DNA of 64,000 nucleotides from Ruminococcus_G sp050944435 (GTDB lineage Bacteria; Bacillota; Clostridia; Lachnospirales; Lachnospiraceae). Every line of letters starts with the position of its first letter. The first letter of the stretch is position 1. Shown here in pieces: positions 45,574-52,256 of the stretch. The DNA lies in NCBI GenBank assembly GCA_050944435.1, contig JBMNRB010000002.1, positions 145,695-209,694 of the forward strand, in the 5' to 3' direction. The position numbers and the translations under genes are program-made. Under the pieces are notes generated by a model. The model was not told the DNA's origin. It saw only the letters and a list, made by a program, of their open reading frames with translations, and ran no database searches.

Positions 45574-47076
45574 TTGAAAGAACATGAAATTGCGGTGGAA
45601 TTGGTAGATATCACGAAAAACTTTCCGGGGGTGCGTGCGCTGGACGGCGTTTCTCTGACCTTGAAAAAGGGAGAAGTACATGGACTGATCGGAGAGAACG
45701 GAGCCGGAAAATCAACATTGATTAAGACGCTGACGGGGGTTCATAAACCAGATCAGGGGAAAATACTGTGCGAGGGCCGCGAGGTGGTATTTTCCGGACC
45801 TTTGGATGCAAAAAAGAAGGGGATTGCATGTGTGTATCAGGAGCTGAACATCGTGGCTGAATTAAATGCCACGGATAATATGTTTATGGGCAATATGAAG
45901 CGAAAAGGAAACAGTTGTTTTCTGGATTACGGCTATATGAACAAAAAGACGAAAGAAGTTATGCAGTCCATGAATCAGGATATTGATCTTACAAAAATCT
46001 GCGGCAATATGGGGATGGGACAGCTTCAGATGATAGAGATCGGAAAATCCATTCTCCAGGAAGCGAAGGTTTTGATCCTGGATGAGCCTACTTCCAGTCT
46101 GGGCGAGCAGGAGACGAAAGAATTGTTTAAAACGGTAAATCTTCTGAAAGAGCAGGGGATGGCTATTCTCTTTGTGTCTCATAAGCTGGAAGAGATTTTT
46201 GAACTCTGCGATGTTGTGACGGTTATGCGGGATGGAAAACATGTGGTTACCATGGATACAGATCAGATGACCCAGGATGATCTGATTACTTACATGGTAG
46301 GGCGCAGTCTTGATAATCTGTATCCCAAAGTGGACGCCCCCAAAGGAGAAGTGGCCATGGAGATAAAACATCTTTCGCGGAAAGGCGTCTATAATGATAT
46401 CACTTTTTCCGTCCGGAAAGGGGAGGTCCTTGGATTTGCAGGTCTGGTGGGCGCCGGCAGAACGGAGGTTTTCCGCGGAATTTTCGCGGCGGATCCCATC
46501 GACGGCGGAGAGATTTATATAAACGGGCAAAAGTGTCAGATCAAAAGTCCCGGTGACGCCATTAAAAACAAGATTGCTTTTTTGACGGAGGACAGAAAAG
46601 GGCAGGGGCTGGTGTTGGACGAATCCATCAGTAAGAATATTGCCATGGTGAATATGCAGCAGTTGTCAAAAGGCCTGTTTGTGGATGATAAAAAACTGCG
46701 TGAGCAGGCGGAAAACACGGTGGAAAAGTTGAAAATCAAGACGGAAAGCATCGAAAAGAAATCCGGTGATCTGAGCGGAGGAAATCAGCAGAAAGTAGTT
46801 ATCGGCAAATGGATTAATACAGATGCGGAAATCTTTGTGTTTGATGAACCTACTCGCGGAATCGATGTCGGAGCCAAAATAGAGGTCTACAATATAATCA
46901 ATGATCTGGTAAAAGAAGGAAAGGCCGTTGTGATGATTTCTTCGGAACTGCCGGAAATTCTGGGAATGTGCGATCGAGTTATCGTCATGAGAAGCGGTCG
47001 GATTACCGGAGAAATTGATCGGCAGAGTGAAGATTTCAATCAGGAAAGTATTATGAGAGCGGCATGGGAGGTCTAG
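45574..47076 (+). CDS. Sugar ABC transporter ATP-binding protein (RbsA/MglA type)
   Basis: 500 residues from the TTG at 45574 (AAGGTGA 5 bases upstream; an in-frame GTG at 45565 is the alternative). Two ABC domains: Walker A GENGAGKSTLI, signature MGMGQLQMIEIGKSI, Walker B VLILDEPTSSLGE in the first; the second has the usual altered P-loop GLVGAGRTEVF, signature SGGNQQKVVIGKW and Walker B FVFDEPTRGIDVG. FAGLVGAGRTE and DEPTRGIDVGAKxE are hallmarks of the RbsA group. It drives import with the permease encoded 4 bases downstream. The degenerate copy at 42895 is its paralogue. Confidence 0.94.
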   Translation: MKEHEIAVELVDITKNFPGVRALDGVSLTLKKGEVHGLIGENGAGKSTLIKTLTGVHKPDQGKILCEGREVVFSGPLDAKKKGIACVYQELNIVAELNATDNMFMGNMKRKGNSCFLDYGYMNKKTKEVMQSMNQDIDLTKICGNMGMGQLQMIEIGKSILQEAKVLILDEPTSSLGEQETKELFKTVNLLKEQGMAILFVSHKLEEIFELCDVVTVMRDGKHVVTMDTDQMTQDDLITYMVGRSLDNLYPKVDAPKGEVAMEIKHLSRKGVYNDITFSVRKGEVLGFAGLVGAGRTEVFRGIFAADPIDGGEIYINGQKCQIKSPGDAIKNKIAFLTEDRKGQGLVLDESISKNIAMVNMQQLSKGLFVDDKKLREQAENTVEKLKIKTESIEKKSGDLSGGNQQKVVIGKWINTDAEIFVFDEPTRGIDVGAKIEVYNIINDLVKEGKAVVMISSELPEILGMCDRVIVMRSGRITGEIDRQSEDFNQESIMRAAWEV

Positions 47077-47080
47077 AGAA

Positions 47081-48067
47081 ATGAAAACGAACATTTTAAA
47101 AAATAAAAAAGTATCCAATATTGTGGGGCCATTAATTGCTCTGGTGGTGTTGTCCCTGCTTCTTACTATCATTACGGATCAGTTTTTTAAACCAAACAAC
47201 CTTTTGAACATATTAAGACAGGCGTCTATCAATGCGCTGGTATCTTTCGGTATGCTGTTTGTGCTTCTGACAGGAGGTATCGACCTGTCAGTGGGAGCGA
47301 CCATTGCATGTTCCGGGTGTATGATGGGAATTATGATCAAAGCAGGAATCAATAATACTTTCCTGCTCCTGCTGGTGGGACTGCTTTGCGGTGTTGTCAT
47401 CGGTTTAGTCAACGGTCTTTTGTTTACGAAATTAGATCTTCCCCATCCCTTTGTATCCACACTGGGTACTCAGCTGGTGATCCGCGGTTTCTGCCTCTGG
47501 ATTACAGGATCTGCTTCCATGGCAGGCTTCTCAGAGGGAGTAATGTTTCTGGGGTATGCAAGCATCGGAGGGTTCCCGGTATGCTTCCTTCTGGTTATCA
47601 TCGTAGCGATTATTGCATCCATATTCCTGAACAGAACAGCTTTCGGACGGTACATTTATTCCATCGGAGGCAACCGGGAAGCGGCCAGGCTGTCCGGTAT
47701 TAAGGTAAAACCGCTTTTGAACCTGACATATATTTTGTCCGGACTTCTGGCGGCGCTGGCTGGTATCGTTATGATAGGCCGTGTCAGCCTGGCTTACCCC
47801 AATGCCGGCGACGGATATGAAATGAATGCCATTGCCGCATGTGTTATCGGGGGCGCTTCTTTTAACGGAGGACGCGGCAGTGTGGGAGGAACGCTGGTTG
47901 GCGCGCTGATCATCGCTGTTTTGAATAACGGATTGAACCTTCTGGGCGCTAAGACTGATATTCAGAATATGATCCTGGGTCTGGTGGTTATCCTGGCTGT
48001 ATTCGTAGATGTGATCAGAGGAAAGCAGGAGGAGAAATCCAGAAGGCTGGCGCAGGCCCGTCAGTAA
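47081..48067 (+). CDS. Sugar ABC transporter permease (RbsC type)
   Basis: 328 residues with about ten membrane segments. FGMLFVLLTGGIDLSVGATI and GRYIYSIGGNREAARLSGIK are RbsC-family signatures; SFNGGRGSVGGTLVGALIIA is the conserved late segment. It forms the homodimeric channel for the RbsA-type ATPase. GGGAGG occurs upstream of the ATG, 4 bases after the ATPase stop. It ends the 44475 operon; only a weak A/T tract follows. Confidence 0.92.
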   Translation: MKTNILKNKKVSNIVGPLIALVVLSLLLTIITDQFFKPNNLLNILRQASINALVSFGMLFVLLTGGIDLSVGATIACSGCMMGIMIKAGINNTFLLLLVGLLCGVVIGLVNGLLFTKLDLPHPFVSTLGTQLVIRGFCLWITGSASMAGFSEGVMFLGYASIGGFPVCFLLVIIVAIIASIFLNRTAFGRYIYSIGGNREAARLSGIKVKPLLNLTYILSGLLAALAGIVMIGRVSLAYPNAGDGYEMNAIAACVIGGASFNGGRGSVGGTLVGALIIAVLNNGLNLLGAKTDIQNMILGLVVILAVFVDVIRGKQEEKSRRLAQARQ

Positions 48068-48188
48068 AACACCGTTTTTCAAGAAAAAATAAATTAACTG
48101 AAAATTATAAATAATTAGAAATATATACAACTAATTTAAAAGATAAAAAATTATTATAAAAAAATAAAAATAAAAATTAAAAAATGTG

Positions 48189-48217
48189 TTGACAAATAAA
48201 AGGAGATCTGCTATTAT
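48189..48217 (+). promoter_or_regulatory. Promoter of the 48.2-49.1 kb non-coding region
   Basis: Consensus TTGACA (48189-48194) followed after 17 bases by TATTAT (48212-48217); a TATAAT at 48215-48220 would leave 20 bases. It points into the long region without genes and would start RNA near 48225. Confidence 0.75.
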
Positions 48218-48309
48218 AATATCAACAACAAAACAACAGAAACATACAACAATCAATAATTCATTATTTCTTATTACATAAAGAAATAGGAAAAAAGGAG
48301 GTTGGTCCA

Positions 48310-48357
48310 TTGGACACTTTAAATCATAACCTTCAATATGAAAGTGGTATGGCATAG
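48310..48357 (+). CDS. Possible 15-residue leader peptide
   Basis: A TTG start lies 7 bases after a perfect AGGAGGT (48296-48302); the ORF MDTLNHNLQYESGMA ends in TAG. Such a strong ribosome site before a very short frame suggests real initiation. The coding bases contain the 5' arms of two inverted repeats whose partners lie at 48457-48477, so ribosome movement could decide between RNA structures. There is no other evidence for the peptide. Confidence 0.4.
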   Translation: MDTLNHNLQYESGMA

Positions 48358-48481
48358 CAATTCCCAGCGAGAAGACCTTTTACAGATGAGTAACATATTT
48401 ATCCCGGAAATCGTAAGATGAAAGCGGAAGAAGTAACAAGGTATATATAGCTAGCCTTCATATTGAACATATACCACAAAA

Positions 48482-48537
48482 CATAATTCAAAAATTATTA
48501 TATGTGAAGAAATATAATAATTGGATTTTGAATTATG
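48482..48537 (+). other. Long hairpin in the non-coding region
   Basis: CATAATTCAAAA (48482-48493) pairs with TTTTGAATTATG (48526-48537), and ATTATTATAT (48494-48503) pairs with ATATAATAAT (48512-48521). That gives 22 perfect pairs with an 8-base loop (GTGAAGAA) and one 4-base bulge. No U tract follows, so it is not a terminator. Confidence 0.8.
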
Positions 48538-49059
48538 ATTTCGGAAGACAGATGAAAGTGCTGAAGTTATAGAGATCTCAATCTAAAATCAGTGAATATC
48601 AGAGATCGGAAGATGGAAGTAAAGGACAAAATCGGAAGAAGAAGGAGTAAGGAAAAGATATAGTATTAGAGATGAAGTAGAGAGAGTTGAGACGAGAAAT
48701 CAATTTCTGAAAAATCAATAAACTGTAATCAAAAATCCTGAATCAGTATTCGGAAGATAGAAGTGAGAAGCGGAAATCGAAAGAAAGAAGATAGAAAAGT
48801 TCCTGAAGGGAATTGATATTCATAATAAAGTATATTTTCATCAGGTCAGACGATTAAACAATATTAAATGTCAATTTAATATTAAAAAAAATATATATAA
48901 ACTTCTAAGTAGGGATAACTTACGAGCAGGGAATGATAAAAGATTAAAATTTATATAGATAATTGAATATGGAACTATTATTTGTTAATTGTTTCGTAAC
49001 CAGTAAATCTGATTATAAATTTTAAGAGAAGGTAGAAAATTGAATAACGCAGATTTTTA

Positions 49060-49108
49060 AAGCAACCGTTATATTGAAGTAATGTAGATATAGCGGTTGC
49101 TTGTTTCT
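49060..49108 (+). terminator. Terminator of the non-coding region
   Basis: GCAACCGTTATAT and ATATAGCGGTTGC form a 13-base stem (one T-G pair) with a 13-base loop, extended by AA/TT, then TTGTTTCTGTGTTTTT. It lies directly upstream of the pseudouridine synthase promoter, and its 3' arm overlaps that gene's -35 box. Confidence 0.8.
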
Positions 49109-49126
49109 GTGTTTTTATTATATAAT
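49097..49126 (+). promoter_or_regulatory. Promoter giving a nearly leaderless mRNA for the RluA-type gene
   Basis: TTGCTT (49097-49102) and TATAAT (49121-49126) are 18 bases apart. The ATG of the next gene is at 49133, only 6 bases after the -10 box, so transcription would start at or next to the start codon. No ribosome binding site precedes that ATG. Confidence 0.65.
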
Positions 49127-49132
49127 AGGCGT

Positions 49133-49840
49133 ATGAAAAATTGGATTATTTTTGAAGATAAGAAGATTTTAGTCGTGCACAAACCGGCAGGACTTGCGGT
49201 GCAGAACAGTTCTTATGGCCAGCAGGATCTGGAAAGTTTATTAAAAAATTATTTGAAGGAAAAGCAGAGCGATTCTGAAGACAGGGTTCCCTATCTTGGG
49301 ATCGTACATCGGCTGGATCAGCCGGTGGAAGGACTTTTAGTATTTGCGAAAACAAAAGAGGCGGCCGGCGATCTAAGCCGGCAGGTATCCGGCGGTCAGA
49401 TGGAAAAGAGGTATCTTGCACTGGTTCAGGGAACAGAAGTGGAGAAGGGAGAAACGATCCTTTCTGATTATCTGGTGAAAGATGGGAAGACACACAGGGC
49501 GAGAGTAGCGCAGCGGGGGGAGAAAAATGCCAGACAGGCCAGGCTGAGTTATCGCCTTTTAAAGCAATGGGAACAGGAAGCCCTGGTGGAAATCAAGCTT
49601 TTTACAGGAAGATACCACCAGATTCGGGTACAGATGGCCCATGCCGGGCTTCCGTTAATCGGCGACAGGAAATATAATCCTAAGCCAGGAAATGATCCCC
49701 TGGCCTTATGTGCATATGCATTGGTTTTTCGCTATCCTGGAAGTGGAGAAAAAATGTCATTTGAAATACCAAGAAAAGAGTTGAATCGGTATTTTCGAGA
49801 GGAGAAAGGAGAACGTTTTTCATGGGAAAAAAATGTCTGA
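49133..49840 (+). CDS. RluA-family pseudouridine synthase
   Basis: 235 residues. WIIFEDKKILVVHKPAGLAV opens the catalytic domain, and YLGIVHRLDQPVEGLLVFAK carries the catalytic Asp in HRLD; RYHQIRVQMAHAGLPLIGDRKY is the RluA C-terminal motif. No S4 domain is present, as in RluA/RluC-like short forms. The frame extends upstream to 49097, but that part lies inside the terminator and promoter; the domain starts at 49133. It modifies uridines in rRNA or tRNA. Its end overlaps the following gene by 19 bases. Confidence 0.88.
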   Translation: MKNWIIFEDKKILVVHKPAGLAVQNSSYGQQDLESLLKNYLKEKQSDSEDRVPYLGIVHRLDQPVEGLLVFAKTKEAAGDLSRQVSGGQMEKRYLALVQGTEVEKGETILSDYLVKDGKTHRARVAQRGEKNARQARLSYRLLKQWEQEALVEIKLFTGRYHQIRVQMAHAGLPLIGDRKYNPKPGNDPLALCAYALVFRYPGSGEKMSFEIPRKELNRYFREEKGERFSWEKNV

Positions 49841-50967
49841 GTCTTCTATTGACCGGCGTGCTGCTGATGGCAGCGGCGGGATGTGCGAAAAAACAGGAGA
49901 CGGCGGAGGAAAACAGTGCACAGACTCAGGAAGAGGAAGCGGAAACGGCAAAGACGGAGGAAGAAGAGGAAAAGACGGATAGCGCTGTGGAAATTGAGCT
50001 GCCAAAGGAAGAGAACCTGAAGGCGGATTATACTACGGCAGAAGGAATTGAACTTCCGCCGGCAACCAGGATTGCAGTAGTGGCCAAAGGTGCGAAAAGT
50101 GATTACTGGAAGGCGATCCAGGAAGGGATGGAAAAGGCAATTGAAGACCTCAATACAGAGGCAGGCCTGGAAGGAGAAGATAGAATTACCATGACTTTCG
50201 AGGCGCCCGGGCAGGAGGACGATGCAGATACACAGATCAATATTGTGGATGCAGTGCTGGCGGAAAATCCTCAGGCTCTATGTCTTGCGGCGATTGATGT
50301 GGAATCCTGCGAAGCCCAGTTGGAAACGGCAGAGGAAAATGGTATTCCGGTGATTGGATTCGATTCCGGAGTAAAATCGGAAGAGCTGATCTATACCATG
50401 TGTAAGACAGATAATTACGAAGCCGGCAGGGAAGCTGCAAGACGGCTGGCTGCTGCCGTCGGAGATTTTGGAGAAGTATTGGTAGTGGCATCTCAGCAGA
50501 ATACGGAATCCATATCGGAGCGGGTTCTGGGGTTTGAAGGTGAAATTCAAAACGAGCATAAAACAGTAACCGTGGTGGATACGATTTATGGCGACGATAC
50601 GGAAGATGACAGAAGCGTCAAAGAGAAGGTGAAAGAAATACTGGAGTCTCATCCCAATCTGAAAGGCTGCTTCGTGACGGATGAAAACATGGCGGAAGAG
50701 GTACTGGATATTCTGGATCAGGAGGAATATCAGGACATTAAGCTTGTGGGCTTTGATGCCGGGGAGAAGCAGTTAAAAGCGGTCAGGGAAGGAAGAGAAG
50801 TGGGGATTGTTTGCCAGAACCCCTATGGAATGGGATACGCGACCATAATATCCGCGGCCCGGGCTATTATGAATCTGGAAAATGATGAGATAATCGACGC
50901 CGGTTATCAGTGGATTGATCAGAGCAACATAGACTTAGAAGAAAATCAAAAATATTTGTATGAGTGA
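49822..50967 (+). CDS. Sugar-binding lipoprotein without its own transporter
   Basis: 381 residues. Signal peptide with lipobox MAAAGC (Cys near residue 21), a very acidic Glu-rich linker (about 25-60), then a Peripla_BP_4 sugar-binding fold: TRIAVVAKGAKSDYWKAIQE, CLAAIDVESCEAQLETAEEN, IPVIGFDSG, GFDAGEKQL and a GMGYATIISAARAI late segment. GGAGAACG precedes the ATG. No ATPase or permease follows; the next gene is a LacI regulator with a start 8 bases after the stop. It may use the 45574/47081 transporter or serve as an accessory receptor for an inositol-type ligand given its neighbours. Confidence 0.82.
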   Translation: MGKKCLSLLLTGVLLMAAAGCAKKQETAEENSAQTQEEEAETAKTEEEEEKTDSAVEIELPKEENLKADYTTAEGIELPPATRIAVVAKGAKSDYWKAIQEGMEKAIEDLNTEAGLEGEDRITMTFEAPGQEDDADTQINIVDAVLAENPQALCLAAIDVESCEAQLETAEENGIPVIGFDSGVKSEELIYTMCKTDNYEAGREAARRLAAAVGDFGEVLVVASQQNTESISERVLGFEGEIQNEHKTVTVVDTIYGDDTEDDRSVKEKVKEILESHPNLKGCFVTDENMAEEVLDILDQEEYQDIKLVGFDAGEKQLKAVREGREVGIVCQNPYGMGYATIISAARAIMNLENDEIIDAGYQWIDQSNIDLEENQKYLYE

Positions 50968-50975
50968 GGGATAAC

Positions 50976-52007
50976 ATGGCCGGAACGATCAGGCAGATAG
51001 CCCAGATAGCGGGAGTATCCAGGGGGACCGTCGACAGAGCGCTGAATCACCGGGGAAGGATTAATCCGGAGGTCGCAGAGCGGATTTGGAAAATTGCCGA
51101 GGAACTGGATTATCATCCGGGGAAAAGGAAAACATCCGAAGAAAACAGCACAGAAGAGTTAAAGATCGGAGTAATTACCCAAATGGCGAATTCTTCTTTC
51201 ATGCTTCAGATTCATCAGGGAATCCGGGATATTGAACGGGAGCTGAAAGAACGCGGGGTGACGCTCTGTGTGTGTGATCTTGTGTCGGTGGATGAAATGG
51301 AGCAGTTAAAGGCCATAGACCAACTGGATGACCAGAAGATAGCGGCGCTGGCCATCATGCCGGTGGAAAGCGAGCAGGTCAGAAGAAGACTGAACCGGCT
51401 GATGGAAGAGAAGGGAATTCCGGTTGTTACTTTTAATTCTGATCTGGTAGGAACAGGACGGAGTTGTTTTGTGGGATTGGATAACCGAAGAAGCGGAAGT
51501 ACCGCGGCGGGACTGATGGGGATGCTGACCCGGGGAGAAGGGAAAATTCTGATTATCACAGGATCCTTTACTAACAGTGTCAACAGTCTGAGGGTGGAAG
51601 GCTTCGTTGGTGAAGTGAAACATTCTTTTCCGGATATGGAGCTTCTGGGAGTACAGGGAAGTTCCGGGGATCCGGGGGAAGTGGAACAGATTGTGGTGAA
51701 CACACTGGAGAGGGAGCCGGATTTGGCCGGGATTTTTGTGGCGTGTATGGGACAGGAAGGAGTGAGCGCGGCTTTTGAGAGGCTTAATCTTCAAAAACGT
51801 CCCTATGTGATCGTCTATGATCTGACTCCGGAAAATGTGGACGATCTTAAAAAAGGAAATTTTGATTTCCTGCTGGATCAGGAGGGATACATGCAGGGAT
51901 ACCGGGCGGTTCGGAAACTGTATGATTATCTGACCAGGGGAAAGGAACTGCAGCCGGAGATGATGTTTACAGACATTAAAATTATTACAAGGTATAATCT
52001 TCCATAA
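50976..52007 (+). CDS. LacI family regulator 1 of the inositol region
   Basis: 343 residues from the ATG after GAGGG (a GTG at 50964 overlapping the previous stop is less likely). Helix-turn-helix TIRQIAQIAGVSRGTVDRAL and NHRGRINPEVAERI, then a Peripla_BP-like effector domain ending FTDIKIITRYNLP. It is a close paralogue of the protein at 55067 (same GTVDRALNxRGRI helix and same ending), so both may bind similar operators. It precedes iolD by 250 bases of regulatory sequence. Confidence 0.88.
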   Translation: MAGTIRQIAQIAGVSRGTVDRALNHRGRINPEVAERIWKIAEELDYHPGKRKTSEENSTEELKIGVITQMANSSFMLQIHQGIRDIERELKERGVTLCVCDLVSVDEMEQLKAIDQLDDQKIAALAIMPVESEQVRRRLNRLMEEKGIPVVTFNSDLVGTGRSCFVGLDNRRSGSTAAGLMGMLTRGEGKILIITGSFTNSVNSLRVEGFVGEVKHSFPDMELLGVQGSSGDPGEVEQIVVNTLEREPDLAGIFVACMGQEGVSAAFERLNLQKRPYVIVYDLTPENVDDLKKGNFDFLLDQEGYMQGYRAVRKLYDYLTRGKELQPEMMFTDIKIITRYNLP

Positions 52008-52036
52008 AAAGATTTCATACAGATTTTTTGTGTGCC

Positions 52037-52054
52037 TGCGTGTCAAAATGCGTG
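52037..52054 (+). promoter_or_regulatory. Candidate inositol operator 1
   Basis: TGCGTG occurs at 52037-52042 and 52049-52054 in direct orientation, 12 bases apart, in the gap upstream of iolD. The same hexamer recurs at 52189 and 56151 in front of iolD and iolG, which suggests a common regulator. Confidence 0.4.
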
Positions 52055-52136
52055 CCAATTATTTTGTGCAACAGTACCAAGAGGAAGTCTATTTTTTGTA
52101 CATTACATAAAATAAAGCAACAGTGACAAAAAATGC

Positions 52137-52165
52137 TTGCACGGACGGCTGTCAGGTGTTAGAAT
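52137..52165 (+). promoter_or_regulatory. Promoter of iolD
   Basis: TTGCAC (52137-52142) and TAGAAT (52160-52165) separated by 17 bases; the leader to the iolD start is about 85 bases and includes the operator at 52189-52209. Confidence 0.7.
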
Positions 52166-52188
52166 AAACACATAAAAGGTAACGGGCG

Positions 52189-52209
52189 TGCGTGACAAAA
52201 AGGCACGCA
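52189..52209 (+). promoter_or_regulatory. Candidate inositol operator 2 (inverted repeat)
   Basis: TGCGTG (52189-52194) and CACGCA (52204-52209) form a 21-base inverted repeat around the likely transcript start of iolD, suited to roadblock or repression by a LacI-type dimer. Confidence 0.55.
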
Positions 52210-52256
52210 TCAAAACGGCAGGACGCCGTTTGAAAAGAAGAGGAGGATACATAACA

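Larger units (their letters stand above)
48225..49108 (+). ncRNA. Candidate 0.9 kb structured non-coding transcript
   Basis: Between the promoter at 48189 and the terminator at 49060-49108 no frame encodes a protein of any length beyond the 15-codon ORF at 48310. The stretch is AT-rich, strongly purine-biased on the plus strand (about 48380-48800), and contains several inverted repeats: TTCAATATGAA (48332-48342) with TTCATATTGAA (48457-48467), GTGGTAT (48344-48350) with ATACCAC (48471-48477), a 22-base-pair hairpin at 48482-48537, AGAAAT/ATTTCT at 48695-48708, and AATATTAAAT/ATTTAATATT at 48860-48883. The 7-mer CGGAAGA occurs five times (48425, 48542, 48607, 48633, 48751). I do not recognise a known RNA family. 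A decayed AT-rich region is the alternative. Confidence 0.45.

Noticed and set aside
48482..48537. Rho-independent terminator
   Set aside because: The stem is purely AT-rich with no U tract after it; the convincing terminator of this unit is at 49060-49108.
48400..48860. CRISPR array
   Set aside because: The repeated CGGAAGA words are short, irregularly spaced and imperfect; there are no 25-40 base direct repeats and no cas genes anywhere in the window.
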